Position numbers and translations under genes: made by a program. From Anaeromyces robustus (taxonomy: Eukaryota > Neocallimastigomycota > Neocallimastigomycetes > Neocallimastigales > Neocallimastigaceae), in assembly GCA_002104895.1 (NCBI GenBank), contig MCFG01000086.1, positions 45,001-109,000 of the forward strand: a DNA stretch of 64,000 nucleotides, written 5' to 3'. Below the pieces are notes generated by a model. The model ran no database searches, was not told the origin of the DNA, and saw only the letters and a program-made list of their open reading frames with translations. Every line of letters begins with the position of its first letter. Positions within the stretch are counted from its first letter, which is position 1. This document shows positions 32,717-44,558 of this stretch, one piece after another.

Positions 32717-33761
32717 AATTAAAGGAAAGATAAAAAAAAAAAAGAAGTAAAAAAAAAAAAAAAATTTTTTTTTTTTTTTCATACTTCTTTTTAATAGATA
32801 CATATATATATATATAAAATCTATTAAAATAATAATTATTATTATCATAATATTTTTAAAAAAAAAAAAAAAAGATCAATAAATCAATTAATATGTAATA
32901 TGTACTTAATATTTAATAAATAGAAAGCATATGTATATTTATATAATGTATTATATAATGAATTTATTTATATAATTAAAATATATATATTATACATAAA
33001 TTAATCAAATTATAAAAATTTATAATTATTCTGTAATATAAAAATACTATTTATTTATTTATTATTATTTTTTTTTCTATTAACAAAAGATAATAATTAA
33101 CTGAATTAAATATAAATCCTTTTATCCTTTTATCTATTAAAACAAAAATTTATTTACTATATTCTATTAATAATAATTATTTAAATAAAAATTATTATTA
33201 TTAATATAATAATAATTATTATTTATTATATAAATAAAATTGCTATTATTAATATAATAATTATTATTAATAAATTTTATTAAACATCTAAGCATATTTA
33301 TGAAATTATGAAATTAATAAGAAAATAATAAGATTAATACGGCTATTAAAATAGTAATAAAATAATTATTAATTTATACATTCAATTATGAAAAAAAAAA
33401 AAAAAAAAAAAATACTAAATTATTATTAATCTAATTATGACATAAAAATAATTATATGTAAATAAATATTTTAAAAATATATTATAAAAATATATATATA
33501 TATATAATATAAAATATATATATATTCATTATGAAAAAATAAAATTCTATATGTTACATAAAGAATTTTTTTTTTTTTTTTTTTTTAATTAAAAAATTAT
33601 TAATTTATTCTTTAATAAAAAAAATATATTTAATTTATTGTATTATATCTTTTTTTTAATAATATATATAATTATTTATAAATAAATTTTCATTTAAATT
33701 TTATAGGAATAAATATAATATATATTAAAAAATTATAAAATAAACTAAATTAAATAATATA
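32717..33761. other. Spacer, no gene seen
   Basis: About 1 kb of A/T-rich DNA with an A-then-T homopolymer pair at 32751-32779 and poly-A/poly-T runs near 33392 and 33569. No gene or clear signal. Confidence 0.55.
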
Positions 33762-34652
33762 ATGATCAAAGAAGAATTACATAATTTTACAGCAAGATCT
33801 ATTGAATTAATTGCTAAATGTGCCGTAGAATCATTTAATAGTAATTATAATCTTGATCTTGAAGTTAATCAAATATTCGAAAATTTCTCACACAATCAAA
33901 ATAATACAAAGGAAGTTCAAAATAATGAAAAAACAAAAGAACATGATATTAATGAAGATGAAATTACGATTCTTATGGATAATTTATGTATAGGTCTAAA
34001 GAAAGATGGAACTAAATGTAACAAGAAAATTCCTGAAAATCGTATATTTTGTGGAAGACATAATTCTTTAGGATGTACAATTCCATTAACAGATTATGTT
34101 GATATTATAGCAAAAGAGAAAAATTATGAAATTAAACCAAAAATAATTTCAATTGGTAATCATTGGGCAGAAGACACTAAAATGGACAAATGGCCACAAA
34201 TTATTACTACTACAACCAATCCATTTAGAGGTTATATTATGTTTTTTACAGATTATGATTATTATTTAGGTGCTGGAGTATTCATATTTCAATATAATTC
34301 ACCATTAAAAAAGAAGAATCACTGTATAGCAACCCATTATGTTGAAGTTAATAATTATTGTGAATCTTTAGGTGGAAATATTTACATAAAAGTAAATTTT
34401 TCACCAATAGAAAAAATAAAAGATAAACCAGTCTTTGAAAGAATTACTGACTTGTTAAATCCATATGGTATTGCATATGATTTAACTCAAATAACTAAAG
34501 GTAAGAAAGACTATTCAGATAGTAATCCAATTGTAACATCAAATAAAATTAATGACATTTTATATAAGCATAATAATGTAATGTATTTTAATAAAGATTC
34601 TTATTTGAAATTCTGTGCTGTAGATAAAAATGAAAATTTTGACTCAGAATAA
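33762..34652 (+). CDS. Unknown protein with Cys/His zinc-knuckle, virus-like neighbourhood
   Basis: Intronless, 296 residues; not recognised as a named family. Residues 1-70 are helical and charged. A compact metal-site candidate follows: CIGLKKDGTKC with Cys76 and Cys86, then IFCGRH with Cys97 and His100 (C-x9-C-x10-C-x2-H). Small knuckles of this look occur in many giant-virus proteins. The C-terminal two thirds (about 110-296) is a mixed alpha/beta region with aromatic-rich strands (GYIMFFTDYDYYLGAGVFIF) and no motif I can assign. It follows the methyltransferase on the same strand and shares its lack of introns. Function unknown. Confidence 0.65.
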   Translation: MIKEELHNFTARSIELIAKCAVESFNSNYNLDLEVNQIFENFSHNQNNTKEVQNNEKTKEHDINEDEITILMDNLCIGLKKDGTKCNKKIPENRIFCGRHNSLGCTIPLTDYVDIIAKEKNYEIKPKIISIGNHWAEDTKMDKWPQIITTTTNPFRGYIMFFTDYDYYLGAGVFIFQYNSPLKKKNHCIATHYVEVNNYCESLGGNIYIKVNFSPIEKIKDKPVFERITDLLNPYGIAYDLTQITKGKKDYSDSNPIVTSNKINDILYKHNNVMYFNKDSYLKFCAVDKNENFDSE

Positions 34653-35024
34653 AAATAATATATATTTTTAAATTTGAACAATTAAAATATATATATATAA
34701 CATAATTAAATTAAAATTGAAATAATATTAAAAATTTAAACATATAAAAAAAATAATAATGAAATAATATTAAAAATTTAAACATATAAAAAAAAATAAT
34801 AATAATGAAATTGAACTTTATTATGTTCAGTAATTAAAATATATATATTTAACCTTTATGAAATGATAATCAATTTTCATATACAATTATTTTTATCATA
34901 TTTAAAACTTATTTAACGATTTTATATTATATATGTTTTATTCTTTTATAACAAAATATTTTCTTTATTTATTTTTTGTCCTACTTAGATTATCATAAAA
35001 TATTATAAATTTTTTTTTTATAGA
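34653..35024. other. 3' spacer with a 2-copy tandem repeat
   Basis: Two copies of a ~43-base unit (AATAATATTAAAAATTTAAACATATAAAAA...) lie at about 34722-34805, just after the zinc-knuckle gene. The rest is A/T-rich. Confidence 0.7.
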
Positions 35025-35630
35025 CTTATCATGTGATTTTTCACATGAATGTATCGGAATTAAATTCCCTGCCTTACCTTTTCGGCGTCGACGCCCTTGG
35101 TATATTCATATATTTTACATTTGTACTTAAACCCTAACGCTAACTTAATAACGGGTCCAGTCTACAAGCCCCACATATGAATAGTAGTCACCAAGGAAAC
35201 CGCCCAATAATTTAGAGCCGCACCCCCACATTATTAGGCTTAAAGATCTACTCATATACTTATATTATTTAATGAGGCATGAGTAGCTACGCCTTAAATA
35301 CTATACCTGTGCACTACCTTGCCACAGTGTAAAACCCGTGAAGGAGAAAACCACTTTGCTTGGGGTAGATGCGGTGTCGATCCAGAAGCCTTATGTATGC
35401 TAAGGAAACGCCTTAACAACCAGGATAGAAACTGGTCGATCAAACGCAACCTAGTGTCGTATTTATATGGTTCTGTAAAACCGATTGATTTATACGCGTT
35501 CCCGTTGTGAAGAAAGAATCCGTTTACCAACACAATTTACGGACGTTGTTGTAGCTAAAAACAACTCTCGAGTTTAGCAATGAAGGAGTTTACCTGGGCT
35601 ACGATACATCTATAAACCCAGAAATTAAAA
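35025..35630. mobile_element. GC-elevated island, possible inserted element
   Basis: About 600 bases with far more G+C and CpG than anything around them, bounded sharply on both sides by A/T-rich DNA. The left edge has a perfect inverted repeat, CATGTGA-TTTT-TCACATG (35030-35047). Only short open frames exist (about 63 residues plus, 35319-35510; about 79 residues minus, 35294-35533), and neither carries a motif I know. No terminal repeats, poly-A tail or target-site duplication was found by eye. It could be a SINE-like or retroelement fragment, a structured RNA, or other foreign DNA. The mobile-element label is inference from composition alone. Confidence 0.4.
35030..35047. repeat. Perfect inverted repeat (hairpin) at the edge of the GC island
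   Basis: A 7-base stem, CATGTGA / TCACATG, around a TTTT loop. Confidence 0.85.
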
Positions 35631-36651
35631 TTAATATTTTATTCGATAAAATATTATAAAAAAAATTATATATCTTAATATTGTAATTTTTTTTTCTTTT
35701 TATTTATTTATTTATTTGACTCTTCATTTTAAAGTCATAAATATTTATTAGATATATTCAAAATTATTTACAAATAATCATGTATATTTATACTTTACTA
35801 CGTTTTATCACATATTATATACATAATACAATTTCATAAATATTATAAAATAATTACAAAATATTTTAAAAGTTATTTAATTTATTTACATATTTTTTTA
35901 TATATATTATTAAAGAATTAAATACTTCTATCGATGATACAAAATAAAAACAAAAATAAAAATAAAAATAAAAATAAAAATAAAATATAAAAATGAAAAA
36001 AAAAACAATATTTATATAGAAAAAAAATATTTATATTGATTATTTAATAATTAAAAAAATTTTTTCTTTTCAAGTTTTGATTAATTTAAAGTCTAAATAA
36101 AATATGGATCATCCATATCTTCTTTTTTATTAATTTATATTTCTTTATTATATAAATATTAATTATAAATTATTATATATTTACTATATTTACTATTATT
36201 AAATATATATTATAATAAATAATAAATAATAAATTATAAATTTATTATTTAATAGTTAAATAAAATTACATATTAATTAAAATTTTATTATATTCTCGTT
36301 AAATGAAACTTAATTAATAATAATAATATAATAATAATAATAAAGTGTATTATACCTATTATCATTTTATTTGGCTTATATAAATCTTTTAATTATTAAT
36401 TAATTCATTTAATCATAAGTTTTATATTTATATAAGTTTTATTTTATTTTAATTTTATTATTATATGTCATTAAGTAAAAAGACTATTAATACTATTAAT
36501 ACTATTAATACTATTAATAAATTAATAAAATATATTTATATAATTAAACTTTATATTTATTGAAGTAGTATCTCATCCATATTGATGAATTTAGACTTTA
36601 TATAAACACACATATAAGCAAAATATAAACATCTTTTAGTTTTTTACAAAG

Positions 36652-36654
<3 letters not shown>

Positions 36655-36736
<82 letters not shown>
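36655..36736 (+). repeat. (TTA)n array with degenerate ATT/AAT tail
   Basis: About 80 bases of pure TTA repeats. A patchwork of TTATTA and AATTATTATT units follows out to about 36870. Confidence 0.9.
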
Positions 36737-36737
<1 letters not shown>

Positions 36738-38669
36738 TTATTATTATTAATTATTATTATTATTAATTATTATTATAATTATTATTAAAATTATTATTAT
36801 TATTATTAATTATTATTATTATTAATTATTATTATTATTAATAATTATTATTATTATAATTATAATTATTATAATTATTACTTTGTAAACACTAACCCTT
36901 ACAAATAATAAATTTTTTATAAAACTTACATTGTAATATATGATGTAATATATTCGTGATTAAAATTAATAAATGATGTGATATATTAATTAATATAAAA
37001 GGTATAACAATACATAAATAAAAATTAATAAAATATTAATAATAGATTAATAATAAATAGATTTCACTATCACATTACCTTCTTTTTTAAAATTTTGAAA
37101 AATTTGAAATTTTTAAAGTTTTTTATAATTAAAAATTTTTAAAATTAATTTTAAAATTTGTCAAAATTTAATTTATTAAAAAATTAAATTTATATATAAA
37201 TCATATATTATAATCTATTGTAATACATTTTTTTTTTTTAAATTTGGAATAATTTTTTAGAATAATTTTTATTTTCTTTTTCTGTGAGAGGTATCATAAT
37301 ATTATTATTATTATTATTATAATAATTGATGATTAATTTTTTATATTAAATAATTAATATAAAAAAGAAATCAACTTGAAAATAATAATACAGATTATTA
37401 TATTCAAAAGATTAAGTACATTCCTTTATATTATGAGATTATTTAATAATTAAATAATATCTAATTATTTTTAATTCATGTTATAAAACTATTACAATAA
37501 AACGATAATTATAAAGAAATGATATAAAAAAAAATTTATTCCATCTAACTATATAATAATATTAATAATAATAATAATAAAATTATTATTTTTGATAATT
37601 TAATCATATATATAAATATATTAAAATCTGCCACCTATTATTATTATTATTATTATTATTAATATCTTAATATTTCAAAATATTCAATAATAAAAGATAA
37701 TATTCATAAAGATATATTAAAAAAAAGGTTAATCTTAATAAATAGTTTTTAATTATTATAAGATTACCTATTTATTTTCAATAACCTTTTATTTGTAATA
37801 TAAAAAAATTGATAATTTAAAATATAAGAATTATAAAATTATAGTTATTTGATTATTTACAAGGATTTTAAACTTATTTTACTTTATGTCATGAAGAAAT
37901 GATAATATGCATAAAATATATTCAAAAATTAAATAATTTAATTAATAATCAATTAATTTTATTTTAAATAAGATTTATTTTATTTTATTTTATTTTATTA
38001 TTTCTTTTATAATTTTCATTTTTCTTTAATTATATATCATATAACCGAAAGTAATTTTAAAATTTATATATAATATTAAATTATAATTCCTTTTACAACA
38101 AATAATATTTACCTTTATTATATTGATCGATCTATTTATTTGTTATTAAATCTATAAAGAAATTATCTTTTTTTATTATTCTATTTCCTTTTTCTTTTTT
38201 TTTAATATCTATCTATGCTTTTTTTTTGTTATTATAATCAGTTAATAAACAAAAAAAAAAAGTTACAGCGACAATTTTTTTTCATTATTAACTAAAATAG
38301 ATTAATTAATAAAACTAAATAAAAAATTTTGTGATGACTTAAAAAAAAAAATTTTTTTTTTTACTTGGTAATATATACAAGTATATTGAAATTAATTAAA
38401 ATCATTAAATTTTAAATTAATATACAATATCTTTATATATTATTACTTTATTACTTTATTATATGATATTATTTTATCTAATATAAATTTTCTATTTATT
38501 TTAAAATATATTTAAAATATATTATAATATATTTTAAAATTAAATTTTTTTTTAAAAATTAAAATAAAATATTTATTTCATATTATAATAATAGACTTAT
38601 AAAATTTTTTATAAATTAAAGTTTTTATTTGGTGATGTTTTAAAAAAGAAATATTATATATACAATATT

Positions 38670-38730
38670 TTATTATTTATTATTTATTATTTATTATTTA
38701 TTATTTATTATTTATTATTTATTATTATTA
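38670..38730 (+). repeat. Heptanucleotide (TATTATT)n repeat
   Basis: About seven copies of a TTTATTA/TATTATT unit, distinct from the TTTA arrays elsewhere. Confidence 0.85.
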
Positions 38731-40048
38731 TTTTGAATTATTTAATCCTATTATAATTGAGTAATATGATTATTTTGTATTATATATGAATAATATATTA
38801 TAATATAATGTAATATAATATAGTATATTTATTTTTATACTATATATTTCTATTGGGATGAAAATTATTAATTATTAATTAATAGCAAAATTAGTCAAAA
38901 ATTCGTTGTTTTTTTTTTTTTGTTTTAATTTTAATGAATATTTAATTAATAATAGTTAATATTATTTATTTATTATTTATTATTCATTATTATATTATTA
39001 TATTATTATAATTTTTATTATTATTAATTATTGCTTATTATTATTTATTATATTAATACTAATATAAATATAACAAAATTATGTAATATTCTATTTAATC
39101 CTATTATATTAAAAATATTTTCAAATTTTTTTTCTTATTTTTTTTTCAAGTTTTTTTTTTTTTTTTTTAATAACATAGTTTTTTTTTATCCTTTTTTTTT
39201 TTTATAAAGTGCATTTTAAGAAGCTTTATATTCCACAAGAAAGAACATAAATAAAAATAAAATTAAAAATTAAGAAAAAAAAATAAAAATAAAAAAATAA
39301 AAAAATAAAAAAAAAATAAAAAAATAAAAAAATAAAAATAAAAATAAAAAATAATGAAATTTCAATTGATAATAAGTAATAAATTTCAATTGGCTATTTG
39401 CAATTGACATAATAAAGTCAATAAAATATCTACATTCAATATAGAAACATACTATCAAAAAAAATTATATATATATCCAAAAAAAATTACATTTTTAATA
39501 TTTTTTTTATAATTTATTTTTCTATTATTATTTTATTTTAATTGTATTAACCTTATTGAGTAAGTGTAAATTATCATTCAAATTAAAAGGTATTATTATA
39601 ATAAAGAATTAGTATAATTTAAAGCCTTATTTTAATATTTTAAATAAAAGAATATTTTAAAATTTATTAAATTTATGAGAAAATGAATACTAATTTTTTG
39701 TTTATAATTTATCAAATTTCAATTCTTATTACATTTATATTATATTATAGCACATAATCTATTAAAAAAAATTCAAAATAATAATAAACAACAAAAAAAA
39801 ATAGTAAAAGTATAAAAAAACATATATATATAAAAAAAAGTGTAAAAGTATTAAAAAAATAAAAAAAAATAAAAAAAAAGTAAAAAATTTAAAAAAATAT
39901 ATAATAAAAATAAATAAATAAAAAAAATAAATAAATATATAAAATTAAACTCATTTTCAAAAACATTTCTTAAAAAAAGCTAAGCCGAAAAATAAATAAT
40001 TTATATATTTAAAGAGAAAAAAAATATCTAAATATTATTTATGATAAT

Positions 40049-42225
40049 ATGAGGTCAACGCCTATAATATATATGCCTTTACAACAGCAAGAACAAAATA
40101 ACTATAGAAATAGACAATATCATAATAATAGACATTATCATTGTCATAATATTGTTTATGAAACGGAAAATTTACTTTATTCTTATGCAAAAAAAAATAA
40201 ATTATGTTATTTTCATATGTTAAACCAATGTAAATATGGCGAAGAGTGTCAATTTACCCATGGTTTAACTTGTGAAAAATGTCATAAAAATGTTTTCAAT
40301 CCTTTATTGCCTATTGAAAACCAAATTATAGGTAGTTACAAATAAATTATATAAATTTTAATTTAAAAGTCTTAATATCATATAATAAAGAGATAAATAT
40401 ATATATATATATATCTTTATTGTATAATTGTATATATATTATGTTTATGTTATGAAATATTTCTTTTTCTCTTTATTGTTGTTTTATTATATATTTTAAT
40501 ATTATATAAACATTAAAATATTTATTTTAAATAATTATTTTATATCAAACTATAATAATAAATATTTATACTATATAAACAACAAATATGTATATTCATA
40601 TAAATTTTTTTATTTCTCGTTTGAAATTTATATACTAATATTTAATATATTTAATATATTTATTTTATTATAATATAAACATATACTTTTTTTTTTTTTT
40701 ACAAAAAATATTAAAATTTAAATAGAACATAAAGAATTTTGCACACCATATATAGAGAATACAGTAAATATTTCAGAAAATATTGCTGTTATAACTCATT
40801 GTCATAATAATGAAAACAATTTTATTAATAAAAAGACTTCATTAAATCCAAACGCAGAAGAATTTAAAGTCAAAAATGATACTAATTTAAAATTAATTGA
40901 TGCTGGTTGTCATGAATCTTTAGATATATTATCAAATAGTCAATTCTCAGTAGTTGAATGTGGTATTTGTTATGAAAAAATACCATCTACAGGAAGAACT
41001 CTCGGTCTATTAGGTTAATACATTTTAAAAATGATCTTTTATAAATTCTTTAAAAATATAAATAATTATAATTAAAAAAAAAATAAAAAATAAAATAAAA
41101 TAATAATATCATTTTAATTAATCCCAATATATTTATATATATATATTTATATTTTTTTCTTTTCTTTTTCAATATTTCATAATAATATATATAGCAAATT
41201 GTAATCATGTTTTTTGTTATAATTGTATTAAAAAATGGAGATCTACTGTTCTTAATTTATCGTCAGTTAAATCATGTCCATTATGTAGAAAGGCAAGCAT
41301 AATATATGAATTATATATAATGATTATATATATTTTATATACCTATATATATCCAATTTTAATATTTAATAAAATAAAATAAAATAAAACAGATTTCTTT
41401 TTATATTATTCCATCTAGTGTATTTCCAAAGAATGAAGAAGAAAAAAATTTGATTATTTCTGAATATAGGAAATCAAGAATGAAGATTCGTTGTAAATAC
41501 TTCAAATACCCAGAACATCAATTTTGTCCATTTGGTGATGAATGTAAATATAAAATTTAATATATTTATAAATTTGTATATAAATTAACAAATAATTAAT
41601 AATAAATAAAATAATAATAATAACAAACAAAAAAAAAAAAATTAATAAATAATAATAAGGTTTCTATGCTCATTTATTACCAAATGGTGAAAGAGCTGTA
41701 CTTGGTCCACCACACGTTCAATTAGAATACAGAAGTTCACAAAATACTGATTTACATTATATTAGTCAAAGTGAAGAATGGTGGAATTCAGATGTACTAA
41801 GGTATATAAAAAAAAAATATTTATTATTTCATATAAATAACATATGATACTTATTTCATTTATTATATTTTTTGTATTTTTTAATTTTAAGACAAATTCG
41901 CGAAATCATCGAATCTTCGGAATTTGATGATCATGATATTCAAACTTTATTAAGTACATTAAGCCAAATTATTTTAATATCTGAAGGTGGTCGAGCTTTT
42001 AGAGAACCAGAAACAATTTTACATATTCGTCATAATAACAATAACAATAGTGGTTATAGTTCAGAAGTTACAGTGTCAGTTGAACCTTCCACTAGTTATA
42101 GACCATCTTCACAAAATTCATCACCAATATCATCAAATTCACCTTTCTCATCATCTTCTTCTGGATCTAATGAAAATGATAAAGAAAACAATGAAAAAAA
42201 GGATTTCAAAAATACTAAGAAATAA
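40049..42225 (+). CDS. Makorin-type RING / C3H zinc-finger E3 ubiquitin ligase
   Basis: Six exons (40049-40331, 40726-41013, 41195-41292, 41393-41543, 41660-41801, 41892-42225) give 431 residues. Order of domains: a C3H finger (CYFHMLNQCKYGEECQFTH, about residues 52-70), a Cys/His cluster (CEKCHKN), a RING finger (CGICYEKIP, then CNHVFCYNCIKKWRS and CPLCRK), a second C3H finger (CKYFKYPEHQFCPFGDECFYAH), and a Ser/Asn-rich tail. C3H fingers on both sides of a RING define makorins, RNA-associated ubiquitin ligases. Intron 3 has a GC donor (AAG|GCAAGC), a rare but established class; a GT donor would break the CPLCRK-to-ISFYIIPSSVFP join. The ATG at 40041 meets a stop within four codons, so 40049 was chosen. 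Confidence 0.9.
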
Positions 42226-44558
42226 ATATATTTTGATAAAAATTATTGGAGGAAAAAATATTAAAATTTGGAAAAATATAAAAAAAAAAATAAAGTAAAG
42301 TAAAATATAATAATAACAAAAAAAAAATAACAAAAAAAAAAAATTAAAAATAAAAAAAAAAAATAAATCTTATAAATGTGTAAGATAAGTTGACAAAAAA
42401 AAATTAAAAGAAATGCTTCAAATATAGTAAAAAAAAATAATTAAAAAAAAAAAAATAACAAAAAAAAAAAAAAAACATAAAAAACAAAAAAACAAAAAAA
42501 AAAATTATAAAAAAAATAATAATAATAAAAGCAAATAAAGTAAAAATAATAAAAATAATAATAATATACATAAATAATAAAATCACAAAAAAAAAATAAA
42601 TAAAATAAACTATTCTAAAAAAAATAAAAATAAGTAAAAGAAAATAATAATAAAAAGAAATTAAATAAAAAAAATAAAAAAAAAAAAAAAGGAAAAATAA
42701 ATAAAAAAAAAAAAAAAAAAAAGGAAAATGAAAAAAAAAAAAAAATATAAAAATATAAAAAAAATAAAAAAAAATAAAAAAAAATATAAGAAAAATATAA
42801 GACCTTAATGACCTTAAAAAAAAAAAAAAAAAAAAAAAAAGATCATATATTCAGCATTAAAAAATCGTGATAAGAAAAAAGAAAAGAAAAGAAAAGAAAA
42901 GAGGAAAAGAAGAAAAGAAAAGAAGAAAAGAAGAAAAGAAGAAAAGAAAAAGAAAAGAAAAAGCATAAAAACAAAAAAAAAAGAAAAAAGAAAGAACAAA
43001 AGAAAGAACAAAAAAAAAAAAAAAAGAAAAAAGAAAAAGAAAAAAGAAAGAAAAAAAAAAAAAGGACGAAAAAGGAAAAAAAAAAAAGAATATATAAATA
43101 TATAAATATAGAATATTAATCTGTATTAACTTATTATTTTTTTATATAAATAAATAATATAATTAATTTATTATTATTTTTTCTTTTTTAATCCGTTTCC
43201 TTCAATCTTTTTTTTTTTTTTTTTCTTTTTTTTTTTTGGTAAAAATGTATATAATACCATTATATACCAATAATTATTACTACTATTAAATATTATTTTT
43301 ATTTTTATAGATAATAAAAAAAAATAAATAAAAAATAAAAATAAATCTGAAAAGAATATAAAAATTACTGTTAAAAACAATAGTAGTAATAATAATGAAT
43401 ATTAAAGCTTATAAAATATAATATAAAAAAAATGCCAAATTTATTTAAAAAATATATATATTTTTTAAATATATAAAAATATATAAAAAAAAAAATAAAA
43501 TTAAAAAAAAAAAAAAATTATTTTAAACTAAAATATATTTTCTTCAATTCATTTCAAAATTAATATTTGTATTATATAGTGTTTTAATTTATAATAATAA
43601 TAATAAGATTAAAATCAATTCTGTGTTGTAGTCAATTAAGTATTTTTACTATTTATTTTTATCAAATTTTAATATAGATAATAGTATCATAATCCTGAAA
43701 ATTTATCTTATTCATCCTAATTTTTTAATTCTATATGCAATTATATTATATTTTTATTTTTACTTTTGTTTATATATTATTAAATATATTAATTGATGTA
43801 ATAATTACAATAATATTTATATACTATCTCATTTATATATATATAATTACAGCAAAAATTAAATAACATTTTTTTAAAGGTTAAAAATAAAATGAAAAAG
43901 GGAATATTTGATGAATAATAATAAATAAATAAATATTATAATATAATATTTATTTATTTATATTAATGAATAAAGAATTGTAATAATAATGAAAATATAA
44001 AGATGATTCAAATGTAATAAAGTAACTTTCAGGATCACAGAATATAATAATAGAAATTGCTATTTTATACATATATTTTATATAGTTTTAAAGGTTTTTT
44101 CTATAAAATACTTCGAAATAACTACTGGAAAAATGATAAATACTAATAATAATACATCATTAATGATTATATGTATGAGTAAAAATAAAGTAATAATAAA
44201 ACGTTAAGAAAAGGCATATAAATAAATAAGTTTTAAGTTTTATATATATATATTTTTTTTATAAATGCATTTTTATTAATATTTTTTATATAGATATGTT
44301 ATAAAATTTAATAAATAATGCACATTAATGTAATATACATTATTAATTTTTAGATATATATAAAATAAGTTAGGATGGATTAAATATTATTATTACTTAA
44401 ATAAATAAATAAATATGATTGTTATTATTGTATATATATATATATAATTTAATTTTTTTTATCTTATTTTTTTTTTTTTTTTCTATATTTTTTGTTTTAT
44501 ATATATATATATATATATACAATTAATTATATAGGATATAAATATATATAAAATTAAA
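42226..44558. other. Convergent spacer, purine-rich on the plus strand
   Basis: Lies between the 3' ends of the makorin-type gene and CWC24. The left half is (A)n-, AAAT- and GAAAA-rich: 42860-43075 is almost free of pyrimidines. T-runs and ordinary A/T-rich sequence follow. The open frames here are simple-sequence artefacts. Confidence 0.6.
42860..43075 (+). repeat. Polypurine (GAAAA)n-rich tract
   Basis: About 200 bases of nearly pure A/G with GAAAA and GAAGAAAA units. Confidence 0.85.

Larger units (their letters stand above)
35631..40048. other. Large spacer without recognised genes
   Basis: About 4.4 kb of A/T-rich DNA. It contains (AAAAT)n near 35945-35985, the (TTA)n block at 36655-36870 with many small palindromic ATT/AAT reversals, a (TATTATT)n heptamer run at about 38670-38727, and A-rich (AAAAAT)n at 39270-39350 and 39840-39935. 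No coding signal was recognised on either strand. Confidence 0.55.

Noticed and set aside
35130-35145. CCCTAA-like sequence suggesting telomere repeats
   Set aside because: A single ACCCTAACGCTAAC occurrence, not an array.
35294-35533. 79-residue minus-strand and 63-residue plus-strand frames in the GC island
   Set aside because: They overlap each other on opposite strands, show no motif, and short open frames are expected in higher-GC DNA; treated as part of the island, not as genes.
39270-39458. Minus-strand Phe-rich frame
   Set aside because: Translation of an (AAAAAT)n tract.
41987-42298. Second plus-strand frame overlapping the last makorin exon
   Set aside because: Shifted frame of the same exon; it lacks the conserved continuation from the preceding exon.
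42151-43380. Several Phe/Ser-rich minus-strand frames
   Set aside because: Antisense of A-rich and GAAAA-rich simple sequence downstream of the makorin-type gene.
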